DNA from: Haloferax larsenii JCM 13917
GTDB lineage: Archaea; Halobacteriota; Halobacteria; Halobacteriales; Haloferacaceae
Assembly: GCF_000336955.1 (NCBI RefSeq)
Contig: NZ_AOLI01000006.1
Location: 63,224-127,223, forward strand
Reading direction: 5' to 3'
DNA length: 64,000 bases
The notes beneath the pieces were generated by a model. That model saw only the letters and a list, made by a program, of their open reading frames with translations. It did not search any database and was not told the origin of the DNA. The position numbers were made by a program, and so were the translations under genes. Shown here piece after piece: positions 50,521 through 58,797 of this stretch (positions are counted from its first letter, which is position 1; each line of letters begins with the position of its first letter).

Positions 50521-50663
50521 GTCCGACGGGTTAGTTCACCGAGTCTTGAAGATTTCACCTTCGATTCGGTTCCGTGTCGTCTCAGAACCGGCAGACGGTG
50601 TGGGCGTCGTGGACTTCGCCGACGCAAACATATTTCACGGTCGTCCGTGAGATAGGTCAATAT

Positions 50664-52823
50664 ATGTCAGGCGAACTTCCTGTCGAGTCTTTCTACGACC
50701 TCTCCCGCCCGACGGATGTTGCGGTGTCCCCGGACGGTCAGACAGTCGCCTTCACGGTGGCCGAGTCCGACCCAGACGAGGACGAGCGCGTCGCGTCGCT
50801 CTACGTCGTTCCGACAGACGGGTCTCGCGAGCCGCATCGACTCACCCGTCTTCCGGGTGCGTCGTCGCCGACGTGGTCACCGGACGGAAGCCGACTCGCC
50901 TTCGTCGCCGCGCGCGACGAGGACGTGTCGCGTCGCGTCGGTCGCCAAGACGACGATTCGGCTGACGAAGACGAGGGCGAAGCCGACGCGAGTGCGGAGT
51001 CAGACGGCGACGACGGGGGGGATGGCGAAGACGAGGCGGATGGCGACGACGATTCCGACGAATCGACAGCCGGGCCAAACGGCGACGAACCGAAACCGCA
51101 GGTGTGGTGTTTCGACCTCGAACTCGGCGGCGATGCGACCCAGCTCACGTCGCTCGACGAAGGCGTCTCGGAGTTCGACTGGTCGCCCGACGGCGACCGA
51201 CTCGTCGTCTCTTCGCGCGACCCCACCGAGGAGGAACAGGAGTATCTCGAACAGCGCAAGGACGGCGGGCCAATCGAGACCGAACGCCTCCAACACAAGG
51301 TAAACGGTGTCGGCTGGACCGACGAGGTGACGACCTACCTGTTCGTGGTCGACCTCGACACCGGCGAGACGGAGCGATTGGACGAGGCGACCGCAGCAGG
51401 GCCAATGTCTGACGCTTCGGGGCTTCAGCCCGCGTGGGGACCGAACGACCGCATCGCGTACGTCACGTCGGACGCCGACGAACCCGACGATACGTTCGTC
51501 ACGGACCTGTTCCTCATCGACCCCGACGGCTCGAACGTGGAGAAAGTGACCGCTGGCGACCGATTCCTCGGCGGCCCGAAGTGGAGTCCGGACGGAACGC
51601 AAGTCGCCTTCGTGAGCGGCGAAGCCGAAAACTGGTACGCCCCCAGTGAAATCCACGTCGCCGACCTCGACACCGACGAACTGCGGTCGCTCTCCGAATC
51701 ACTCGACCGGACGGTTGCGATGGGCGCAGGTCCTCAGTGGGCGTCGGACGAAGAACTCTACACGCTCGTCGCGGACGAGGGGAAGTCCAGACTCGTCCGT
51801 CTCACGCCCGACGCCGACGCACCAAAGCGAGTGTTCGAAGCACAGGGAGACTATCGTGCGATTCAGGCACTCGACGTCGGCGGCGACCACGCGGGGTTCG
51901 TGGTCTCGGACCCGAACGAGGGTTGGGACATCTACGGCCTCTCGCTCGATGATATCGACGCCACCGACGAGGCGGAGGCCGAGTCGTTCAAACGTCTCTC
52001 TGCGCTCAACACCGAAATCACAGACGAATACGGGATGCCGCAGACGAAGCGCGTGACTTTCGAGAGCGACGGCTGGGAAGTCGAAGGCATCGTCTACGCG
52101 CCCGCCGACTTCGACTTCGACGACCCGGACCCGCTGCCGACTGTCGTCGCCATCCACGGCGGGCCGATGTCCTACGACGAACCCGAGTTCAGATTCGAAC
52201 ACCCGGCGTTCACCTCGCGTGGCTACCTCGTCTTCCGGCCGAACTACCGCGGCGGCACCTCGTACGGCCGGGAGTTCGCCGAGGAACTCCGCGGCCAGTG
52301 GGGGACGGTCGAAGTCGACGACATCGTCGCGGGCGTCGAGGACCTCGCCGACCGTGGCTGGACCGACCCGGACCGCGTCTTCGGCCATGGGTTCTCCTAC
52401 GGCGGCATCGCACAGGGGTATCTCGTGACCCAAACCGACTTGTTGACCGCCGCCGTGCCGGAACACGGTATCTACGACCTTGGCTCGGATTACGGAACCG
52501 GGGACAGTCGACTCTGGACCGAACACGAGTTCGGCACCCCGTGGGAGAATCCCGACACAATCGACGCCGCGTCGGCAATCACGGACGCTGGCAACATCGA
52601 CACGCCGCTTCTCGTCATGGCTGGCGGGCAGGACTGGCGGTGTCCGCCCACGCAGTCCGAACAGCTTTACACCGCCGCGAAATCACAGGGCGTCGATGCG
52701 AAACTCGTGGTCTATCCCGACGAACACCACGCCGTCAGCAACCCCGAGCGTGCGACTCACCGTCTCGAACAGATTCTCGACTGGTACGAGCGTCACGACC
52801 CGGCCGTCGAAGTCGAGGAGTGA
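50664..52823 (+). CDS. S9-family serine peptidase (acylaminoacyl-peptidase-like)
   Basis: This 719-residue protein combines an N-terminal beta-propeller (residues about 15-440, with repeated SPDG/WSPDG motifs) and a C-terminal alpha/beta-hydrolase domain. The catalytic residues are Ser578 (HGFSYGG), Asp657 (GGQDWRCPP) and His688 or His689 (DEHHAV). It resembles acylaminoacyl- or prolyl-oligopeptidase enzymes that cleave short peptides in the cytoplasm. An acidic low-complexity insertion (about residues 98-148) is a halophilic loop. The start at 50664 has a CATATTTC box about 27 bases upstream. Confidence 0.9.
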   Translation: MSGELPVESFYDLSRPTDVAVSPDGQTVAFTVAESDPDEDERVASLYVVPTDGSREPHRLTRLPGASSPTWSPDGSRLAFVAARDEDVSRRVGRQDDDSADEDEGEADASAESDGDDGGDGEDEADGDDDSDESTAGPNGDEPKPQVWCFDLELGGDATQLTSLDEGVSEFDWSPDGDRLVVSSRDPTEEEQEYLEQRKDGGPIETERLQHKVNGVGWTDEVTTYLFVVDLDTGETERLDEATAAGPMSDASGLQPAWGPNDRIAYVTSDADEPDDTFVTDLFLIDPDGSNVEKVTAGDRFLGGPKWSPDGTQVAFVSGEAENWYAPSEIHVADLDTDELRSLSESLDRTVAMGAGPQWASDEELYTLVADEGKSRLVRLTPDADAPKRVFEAQGDYRAIQALDVGGDHAGFVVSDPNEGWDIYGLSLDDIDATDEAEAESFKRLSALNTEITDEYGMPQTKRVTFESDGWEVEGIVYAPADFDFDDPDPLPTVVAIHGGPMSYDEPEFRFEHPAFTSRGYLVFRPNYRGGTSYGREFAEELRGQWGTVEVDDIVAGVEDLADRGWTDPDRVFGHGFSYGGIAQGYLVTQTDLLTAAVPEHGIYDLGSDYGTGDSRLWTEHEFGTPWENPDTIDAASAITDAGNIDTPLLVMAGGQDWRCPPTQSEQLYTAAKSQGVDAKLVVYPDEHHAVSNPERATHRLEQILDWYERHDPAVEVEE

Positions 52824-52900
52824 GTGTCGGCTGTCGGAGGCGACGAGTGAGTGTCGCCTGTTGCAGCCGTCGTGAACACCGCCTGTCGGAGGCGACGAGC
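52824..52900. repeat. Direct repeats after the S9 peptidase gene
   Basis: CTGTCGGAGGCGACGAG occurs at 52831-52847 and 52883-52899, and GAGTGAGTGTCG, which contains the gene's stop, is repeated once about 27 bases later. The block overlaps the end of the peptidase gene. Confidence 0.7.
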
Positions 52901-52916
52901 GCCGCACTCGACGTAA

Positions 52917-53603
52917 CTACCGGAGAATCTTCGGCGGTTCGGCCGTCACCCTGAGGTCGCCCGCGTAGTGGACCAGCGGGTTGCCACCGGGGTGGTCGAA
53001 CCCGCAGGCTTCGAACATCGTGTTTTCGCGTATCTCGACGTCGGCGTCCTGAATCGGCCACGGGTCGTGGTGGATGTCGCCGATAACGACCGGCCAGTCG
53101 TCGGTGTAGAACCGGTAGTTCTCGACCAGAAATGCGTCGAGCGACCCCGGTTCGACCTGTTCGACGTCTCCCGTCGGTCGATAGGTCACGTCGAACCGTG
53201 CACCCGGCGATTTCCCGAAGGCGGGTCGGTGACTCCGGAACTCGACCTCGCCGTCGCGTTCTTGGACCGAAATCGAGGCATAGCTGTAGGGTAGGTGGTA
53301 TCCGAGTCGGGCCATCGTCACACCCAGTCGGTCGGCCGCTTCGAGTGTGAAGAAGTAGACGCCGCGTTTGCCCCCGTCTGCGGGCTCGACGTAGGTTCGG
53401 AGGTTCACCTCGGGAAACGCGAGACCCAGTGGTGACCCGCGGGGACGAATCTCCTCCATGTCGAACGAGACGACACCGAGCCACGCCCGCCCGTCGGCCG
53501 TCGCGACCGAAAGCTTGTCTGGGAGATGCGGTTCGACGACCGCTGGGTCGACCGACCAGTGCAGAAACAGCGTGTGTCGCCACCGCATCGAGAGCAGGTC
53601 CAT
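52917..53603 (-). CDS. DUF2071 / acetoacetate-decarboxylase-like protein
   Basis: This 228-residue protein belongs to the DUF2071 family, related to the acetoacetate decarboxylase fold. Typical phrases are RWRHTLFLHWSVDPAVVEPHLP, then LGVVSFDMEEIRPRG and FPEVNLRTYV. Enzymatic function is not established. It is on the opposite strand to the S9 peptidase gene and convergent with it, 93 bases apart. The start at 53603 is the ATG before the conserved region; the upstream extension is arginine-rich and unlikely. Confidence 0.82.
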   Translation of the reverse strand: MDLLSMRWRHTLFLHWSVDPAVVEPHLPDKLSVATADGRAWLGVVSFDMEEIRPRGSPLGLAFPEVNLRTYVEPADGGKRGVYFFTLEAADRLGVTMARLGYHLPYSYASISVQERDGEVEFRSHRPAFGKSPGARFDVTYRPTGDVEQVEPGSLDAFLVENYRFYTDDWPVVIGDIHHDPWPIQDADVEIRENTMFEACGFDHPGGNPLVHYAGDLRVTAEPPKILR

Positions 53604-53748
53604 ACGAGACAGTTGGGCCGACAGGGGGTGTCGGTTTCGGCCGGGAGATAGTTCGTCTCGGTGTGAGACCAAGGAATGGTTCGTCTCGGTGTTTGCGGCG
53701 AGGAAGGTCGCCGAAACGACCACCTTGTTGGCTGTCTATCAGGAACGT

Positions 53749-54597
53749 ATGGTACTCGACAATGCGAGCGGCACGTTCGACATCGGCGGCGACCTGACCG
53801 TTCACCGACTCGGCTTTGGTGCGATGCGACTCACCGGCGACGACATCATCGGCGAACCGGACGACGTACAGAACGCGAAGCAGGTTCTCCACGAGGCCAT
53901 CGCCCGCGGAGTCGATTTCATCGACACGGCGGATTCCTACGGACCTGCTGTCTCGGAGCGACTCATCGGCGAGGCGCTCGCGCCGTATCCATCGGACCTC
54001 GTCGTCGCCACGAAAGGCGGCCTCCTTCGGAACACCGAGGGGGACTGGAAGCCCAGCGGCTCTCCCGACTACCTCCGCAACGCCGTGCTCGGAAGTCTCG
54101 ACAGACTTCGGGTTGACACTATCGACCTCTATCAACTCCACCGCCCCGACCCGCACGTCGATTTCGAAGACTCGGTCCACGCGCTCGCCGAGATGCGCGA
54201 CGAGGGACAGATTCGGCACGTCGGGCTCTCGAACGTCTCCGTCGAACAACTCGACGAAGCGCGCGATATCGTGGACATCGCGACGGTGCAGAACCAATAC
54301 AACGTCGGAAACCGAGAGTCCGAGGAGGTGCTCAACGCTTGCGAAACGTACGATATCGGGTTCATTCCGTGGTTCCCGCTCGGTGCGGGCGACCTGGATG
54401 AGAAAGCCGACGCGGTGGCTGCGGTCGCAGAGAAACACAACGCGACACCCGAGCAAATCGCACTCGCGTGGTTGCTCCACCGGTCCGACGTCATGCTCCC
54501 GATTCCGGGCACGTCGAGCGTGTCGCACCTCCGTGACAACGTCGCGGCCTCGCACATCGGGCTCGACCGCGACGATATGGCGCGATTGGAGGAGTGA
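53749..54597 (+). CDS. Aldo/keto reductase
   Basis: This 282-residue NADPH-dependent oxidoreductase has the AKR TIM-barrel features: GFGAMRL near the start, the catalytic tyrosine in DTADSYGP, the lysine in VATKGGL, the histidine in YQLHRPDP and the cofactor region IPGTSSVSHLRDNVAAS. It reduces an aldehyde or ketone, but the substrate is unknown. The start at 53749 is the ATG before the barrel. It is followed two bases later by a macro-domain gene, so the two are co-transcribed. Confidence 0.9.
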   Translation: MVLDNASGTFDIGGDLTVHRLGFGAMRLTGDDIIGEPDDVQNAKQVLHEAIARGVDFIDTADSYGPAVSERLIGEALAPYPSDLVVATKGGLLRNTEGDWKPSGSPDYLRNAVLGSLDRLRVDTIDLYQLHRPDPHVDFEDSVHALAEMRDEGQIRHVGLSNVSVEQLDEARDIVDIATVQNQYNVGNRESEEVLNACETYDIGFIPWFPLGAGDLDEKADAVAAVAEKHNATPEQIALAWLLHRSDVMLPIPGTSSVSHLRDNVAASHIGLDRDDMARLEE

Positions 54598-54599
54598 CG

Positions 54600-55103
54600 A
54601 TGGAGTTCACAGTCATCCAGGGAGATATCGCGGCCCAATCGGCAGACGCGCTCGTGAACGCCGCCGGAACGAGCCTCAGGATGGGGTCGGGCGTCGCGGG
54701 CGCGCTCCGCCGGGGCGGTGGCGACGAACTCAACCAGACGGCGATGGCGAAGGGTCCAATCGACCTCGGCGACGTCGCCGTGACTGACGCCTTCGACCTC
54801 GACGCCGACTACGTGATTCACGCCGCCGCGATGCCGCACTACGGCGACGGGCAGGCGACGGCCGAAAGCATCCGCGACGCCACCGAGAACGCGCTTCAGA
54901 CCGCGGACGAACGCGGTTGCGAATCACTCGTCCTTCCCGCACTCGGGTGTGGTGTCGCCGGGTTCGACCTCGAAGACGGCGCGCGAATCATCTGCGAGGC
55001 GATTCGCGCGTTCGACCCGACTACCCTCCGCGACGTTCGGTTCGTCGCCTACGCCGACGACGAGTACGAGACGATTTCGCGAGTCACCGAGGAGACGACG
55101 TAG
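54600..55103 (+). CDS. Macro-domain protein (ADP-ribose-binding)
   Basis: This 167-residue protein is a macro domain with the ADP-ribose-binding signatures IQGDIAAQSADALVNAAGTS, RMGSGVAGALRRGGG and PALGCGVAGFD. It probably hydrolyses or binds ADP-ribosyl adducts or O-acetyl-ADP-ribose in the cytoplasm. The ATG at 54600 follows the aldo/keto reductase stop by two bases; an overlapping GTG at 54594 is also possible. Pairing of a macro domain with an aldo/keto reductase is unusual and may reflect detoxification of ADP-ribose-derived aldehydes, an inference only. Confidence 0.88.
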   Translation: MEFTVIQGDIAAQSADALVNAAGTSLRMGSGVAGALRRGGGDELNQTAMAKGPIDLGDVAVTDAFDLDADYVIHAAAMPHYGDGQATAESIRDATENALQTADERGCESLVLPALGCGVAGFDLEDGARIICEAIRAFDPTTLRDVRFVAYADDEYETISRVTEETT

Positions 55104-55115
55104 CATCCGCCCCGC

Positions 55116-55162
55116 GACAATAGTCAAAATAATAGAACAATTATTTAGACAATAGTTTTGAC
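55116..55162 (+). promoter_or_regulatory. Repeat-rich promoter of the short-chain dehydrogenase gene
   Basis: GACAATAGT occurs twice (55116-55124 and 55148-55156), 32 bases or about three helical turns apart. GTCAAAATAAT (55123-55133) and ATTATTTAGAC (55140-55150) form a 10/11-base inverted repeat. ATTATTTAG at 55140-55148 is the TATA-like box for the ATG at 55176. This looks like an operator/promoter overlap. Confidence 0.5.
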
Positions 55163-55175
55163 AGTTACGACTGCA

Positions 55176-55946
55176 ATGGGCGCGCTGAATGCGAAGACAG
55201 CAGTCGTAACGGGTGGCGCAAGTGGAATCGGACGGGCGATTTCGATGGCGTTCGCACGCGAAGGATGCGATGTCGTCGTCGCGGACCGCCGGTCGGAACC
55301 GCGAACGGGCGGGACCCCGACACACGACCACATCGAGTCGGAGACGGATGCGCGGGCGGCGTTCGTCGAGTGCGACGTGGGCGACGTCGACCAACTCCGG
55401 TCGGCTGTCGACGCCGCAGACGAGTTCGGCGGCGTCGACGTGATGGTGAACAACGCCGGGGTCTTCCGCGAACAGAACTTCTTCGAGGTGACTGAGTCCG
55501 ACTTCGACCACACGATGGACGTGAACCTCAAGGCGGTCTACTTCGGCGCACAGGCCGCCGCAAAGAAGATGGTCGAAGGCGACGGCGGCGACATCATCAA
55601 CATCTCCAGCGTCTCGGGACTCCGCGGCTCGCCGGGGTTTTCGGTGTACGACGCGTCGAAGGGCGCGGTGAAGCTCCTGACGTACTCGCTGGCGGCCGAA
55701 CTCGGGCCACAGGGAATCAGCGTCAACGCGATTCACCCCGGACTCACAGACACGAAGATGACGACCGAGGACGTTCCAATCCTCGGCACCGAGTCCGAAG
55801 AACTGTTCATGCAGAGTATCCCCGCGCGCCGTCCCGGCACGCCGGACGACGTTGCGGACGCCACCGTGTTCCTCGCGAGCGACCGCTCGGACTACGTCAA
55901 CGGCGAGTCCTTGGTCGTCGATGGTGGAATGAGCAGTTCGCTCTGA
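55176..55946 (+). CDS. Short-chain dehydrogenase/reductase
   Basis: This 256-residue SDR enzyme has the NAD(P)-binding motif VTGGASGIGRA, the structural NNAG, and the catalytic YxxxK (VYDASKGAV) with the preceding serine in INISSVSGL. The C-terminal VVDGGMS is family-typical. It oxidises or reduces an alcohol/ketone, substrate unknown. The start at 55176 has a TATA-like box about 27 bases upstream. It is transcribed independently from the macro-domain gene just before it. Confidence 0.93.
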   Translation: MGALNAKTAVVTGGASGIGRAISMAFAREGCDVVVADRRSEPRTGGTPTHDHIESETDARAAFVECDVGDVDQLRSAVDAADEFGGVDVMVNNAGVFREQNFFEVTESDFDHTMDVNLKAVYFGAQAAAKKMVEGDGGDIINISSVSGLRGSPGFSVYDASKGAVKLLTYSLAAELGPQGISVNAIHPGLTDTKMTTEDVPILGTESEELFMQSIPARRPGTPDDVADATVFLASDRSDYVNGESLVVDGGMSSSL

Positions 55947-56015
55947 CGGACTGGCTCTGCGGCCGTCTCTCGCACCGCCGGTTCGATTAACGTCGTTCGT
56001 TCCCTACGTGTCGCT

Positions 56016-57362
56016 ATGGCTTCCCCTCGGGTGGACGACCCGCTCGACCTCGGCGGCATCACGCTTCGGAACCGTCTGTATCGAGCGCCGCTTCTCGAAT
56101 GTGCGGGCAACGGACCCGACGCGGCAGCAGTGCTCGCCGAAGAACTCGAACCCGCGGCGCGGGCCGGGGCAGGACTCATCTGTCAGGGTGCGACTATCGT
56201 CCGCGAGTCGGGCGGCTGCGCCGCCCCGAATATGACCTCCGTCGCCGACCCCGAGTTCGTCGCATCGCTTTCGACGGTGACAGACCGGGTTCACGAGCAC
56301 GGGTCGGCCATCGCCATCCAGTTGGAACACGGCGGCCTGCGGAGCATGGAGACGTGGCACGCTGGCTACCGCGACGACCACCCGGACCTCCAGCAACTCG
56401 CGGTGTCGCGGCCGCCGCGACTGCTTCGCCTCCTCGACAGACTCGGCTTTCTGGACTACGACGCCCGCGTCCTCTCGACCGACGAGGTGTACGACCTCGC
56501 CGCCGACTTCGGCCGGTCTGCGGCGATGACGACCGACGCCGGGTACGACGTTATCCACCTTGCGGGGGCGAATATGGGACTCATCCACCAGTTTCTCTCG
56601 CCGTTCTACAATCGACGCGACGACGAGTTCGGTGACGGCGTCCGCTTTCTCGAAGTCGTCTACGACGAGATTCGCGCACAGGCCGGGGACGTGCCGGTGA
56701 TGACCAAAGTCCCCGCCGAGACGGCCGCTCCGCCGGGAATCCGTCGGCACCTCACGGAAGACGACGCGGTCGATATCTGTCGCCGACTCGCCGACTACGG
56801 GTTCGATGCGCTGGTTCCGGTCTCCGGGTCGGTGTTTTGGGACGCGAGCATCGTTCGCGGGTCGTATCCCAAGCGCGCGTGGTCCGACGAGCAGTACCAA
56901 GCGGGATACGCCGCGGCGTTCGGCGGCCCGCTTCGCGCGCGACTCGTCGCACTCGGAAACCGTATCGAGGCCGCGTGGTACGATTTCGACCCGGCGTGGA
57001 ACGAACGCCTCTGTCGTCGCGTCAGAGATGTCGTGTCGGTTCCCGTGCTCTGTGAGGGCGGGATTCGAGAGCGCGGTCACATCGACCGACTGCTCGGCGA
57101 CGCGTGCGACGCCGTCGGAATGGCGCGGCCCTTCTACGCCGAACCCGAACTCCCCGCGCGACTCCTCGGGCGCGACGTTGCGGACGACACGCGCGCCGTC
57201 TGCGAGAGTTGCAACAACTGCGCGGTGCCGCAGGTGACTGGTGCCGGAGGCGTCTGTCGGACGCCGTCGGTCCTCCGCGCCGCCGGGGCCCTTAAAAAAG
57301 AGGGTGCGTATAATCGACCGCCCGAACCACCGGAAGCGGATGGTGGCGACCCGGAGCGTTAA
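56016..57362 (+). CDS. NADH:flavin oxidoreductase (Old Yellow Enzyme family)
   Basis: This 448-residue TIM-barrel flavoprotein belongs to the Old Yellow Enzyme/2,4-dienoyl-CoA-reductase family. The N-terminal LDLGGITLRNRLYRAPLLEC and the flavin-binding DAVGMARPFYAEPEL region are visible. A C-terminal cluster CESCNNC followed by GVC provides four cysteines that could hold a 4Fe-4S cluster, as in 2,4-dienoyl-CoA reductases. Enoate or dienoyl reduction is plausible. The start at 56016 is the ATG before the barrel. No operon partner is obvious. Confidence 0.85.
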   Translation: MASPRVDDPLDLGGITLRNRLYRAPLLECAGNGPDAAAVLAEELEPAARAGAGLICQGATIVRESGGCAAPNMTSVADPEFVASLSTVTDRVHEHGSAIAIQLEHGGLRSMETWHAGYRDDHPDLQQLAVSRPPRLLRLLDRLGFLDYDARVLSTDEVYDLAADFGRSAAMTTDAGYDVIHLAGANMGLIHQFLSPFYNRRDDEFGDGVRFLEVVYDEIRAQAGDVPVMTKVPAETAAPPGIRRHLTEDDAVDICRRLADYGFDALVPVSGSVFWDASIVRGSYPKRAWSDEQYQAGYAAAFGGPLRARLVALGNRIEAAWYDFDPAWNERLCRRVRDVVSVPVLCEGGIRERGHIDRLLGDACDAVGMARPFYAEPELPARLLGRDVADDTRAVCESCNNCAVPQVTGAGGVCRTPSVLRAAGALKKEGAYNRPPEPPEADGGDPER

Positions 57363-57389
57363 TAAGGCTGTCGGCGGAGAAACACGGTA

Positions 57390-57764
57390 ATGGCGCGCGA
57401 CCGGTCCGCGATGGAGTCGGCCGAACTAACAGCGGTGCTCGAAGCGCTCGACGACGCGGACGCACGAGCCATCATCAGAGGACTCGAAGAACCCATGACG
57501 GCAAGCGAGATATCAGAGACGTGTGACATCCCCCTTTCGACGACGTATCGGAAGTTGGACCTGCTCACGGACGCGGCCCTCCTCACCGAAGGGACGCAGA
57601 TTCGGGCGGATGGTCACCACGCGACGACCTACGAAGTATCGTTCGACGAGGTTCGGATTGCCCTCACGGAAGACCGGGACTTCTCCGTGAACGTCGGGCG
57701 ACCCGAACGCAGACCGGAGGACCGTATCGCGGATATCTGGTCGCAGGTCCGGAGGGAGACGTAG
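57390..57764 (+). CDS. Winged-helix transcriptional regulator
   Basis: This 124-residue protein is mostly a winged helix (EALDDADARAIIRGLEEPMT, then ASEISETCDIPLSTTYRKLD), of the ArsR/TrmB-like type common in haloarchaea. The C-terminal part (residues 70-124) is charged, with no cysteine metal site. It is followed directly, with no gap, by a small membrane-protein gene. Such HTH/membrane-protein pairs recur in haloarchaea and may act as a membrane-linked switch. Confidence 0.82.
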   Translation: MARDRSAMESAELTAVLEALDDADARAIIRGLEEPMTASEISETCDIPLSTTYRKLDLLTDAALLTEGTQIRADGHHATTYEVSFDEVRIALTEDRDFSVNVGRPERRPEDRIADIWSQVRRET

Positions 57765-58058
57765 ATGGGTCACCTCACCACGTCGCCGACGATTGCGACG
57801 TTCATCATCGTCGTCAAGACCGGGATTCTCATCCTCGGCGGCCTCATCACGTACTTCAGCTACAAGGCCTACCGGCGGACGCGCTCGCCGGCGCTCCGAG
57901 CGCTCGCGCTCGGATTCGGTATCGTCACCTTCGGCGCACTGCTCGCGGGGGCGTTCGACGTGCTCCTCAACATCGACCTCGCGACCGGCGTCCTCATCGA
58001 CGCGATACTGACGTTCATCGGGTTTGCGGTCATCACCTACTCCCTGTACGTCGAGTAA
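57765..58058 (+). CDS. Three-helix membrane protein (DUF7521-like)
   Basis: This 97-residue protein has three hydrophobic segments (TFIIVVKTGILILGGLITYF, then LALGFGIVTFGALLAGAF and ILTFIGFAVITYSLYV). From memory it resembles the DUF7521 family. Its start codon follows the regulator's stop immediately. No function is known. The pairing suggests that the membrane protein controls, or is controlled by, the HTH protein. Confidence 0.78.
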   Translation: MGHLTTSPTIATFIIVVKTGILILGGLITYFSYKAYRRTRSPALRALALGFGIVTFGALLAGAFDVLLNIDLATGVLIDAILTFIGFAVITYSLYVE

Positions 58059-58284
58059 CTGCCTTTTGCGAATCAGACCCGGCGCGTCGCCTCGGGTTCA
58101 ATTGTGCTGTCGTTCTTGGGCTGACTATTCTTTCGCCGCTTGTACTGCTCTCCGGTGAGAGTGTACGGCGGCGGTCTCTCGTCTCGTTGTCTTCGGGGAC
58201 CCAGTTTTGTCACGGACCAACACACGCCCTATATTGCCCAAAAATCACAAAACCATTATTACGATGGGGCCAGTACGGATAGGT

Positions 58285-58710
58285 ATGTCCGACGACGAAA
58301 TCGAAGAAATCCGCCAGCAGAAACGCGCCCAACTCGAATCCGAGATTCGCGGAGATGGTGCTGGAACTGTCGAAGAAGCCAGTGAACCACCGTCGGAGCC
58401 GATGTATGTGAACGGTGTCTCTGAGCTGAACGACACCGTCTCGAAGTACGACGTCGTGCTGGTCGACTTCTACGCGGACTGGTGTGGACCATGCAAGATG
58501 CTCGAACCGACGGTGGAGCAACTCGCCGCCAACACCGATGCGGCAATCGTCAAAGTCGACGTCGACAAGAATCAGGAACTCGCTGCCCAGTATCAGGTTC
58601 GCGGCGTTCCGACGCTCCTCCTGTTCGCCGACGGCGAGCCAGCGGAACAGATTGTCGGCGTCCGCGGCTACGACGACCTCGAAGGCCTCATCGACGCCCA
58701 CCTCGCGTAA
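58285..58710 (+). CDS. trxA: Thioredoxin
   Basis: This 141-residue protein has the classic thioredoxin core with WCGPC at 66-70 and the cis-proline loop VRGVPTLLLF. The N-terminal 40 residues are an acidic extension not found in E. coli thioredoxin. It should reduce disulfides in the cytoplasm. The ATG at 58285 is preferred because an A/T-rich ATTATTAC lies about 27 bases upstream. It lies just upstream of deoA, but with its own promoter and 87 bases between them. Confidence 0.92.
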   Translation: MSDDEIEEIRQQKRAQLESEIRGDGAGTVEEASEPPSEPMYVNGVSELNDTVSKYDVVLVDFYADWCGPCKMLEPTVEQLAANTDAAIVKVDVDKNQELAAQYQVRGVPTLLLFADGEPAEQIVGVRGYDDLEGLIDAHLA

Positions 58711-58769
58711 CCGGTCTCCCGTCTCCAGTCCTCCGTTTTCTTGTCAGTGAGTGGTAACGCGGGTGTCGC

Positions 58770-58777
58770 TTATACCG
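58770..58777 (+). promoter_or_regulatory. TATA box of the AMP phosphorylase gene
   Basis: TTATACCG lies 21-28 bases before the ATG at 58798, as expected for a leaderless haloarchaeal gene. Confidence 0.55.
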
Positions 58778-58797
58778 TTCTCGCGCCAATCCCAGCT

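Noticed and set aside
58741-58797. Upstream TTG start for AMP phosphorylase
   Set aside because: The frame is open from 58741, but a TATA-like box lies inside that extension, placing the start at 58798.
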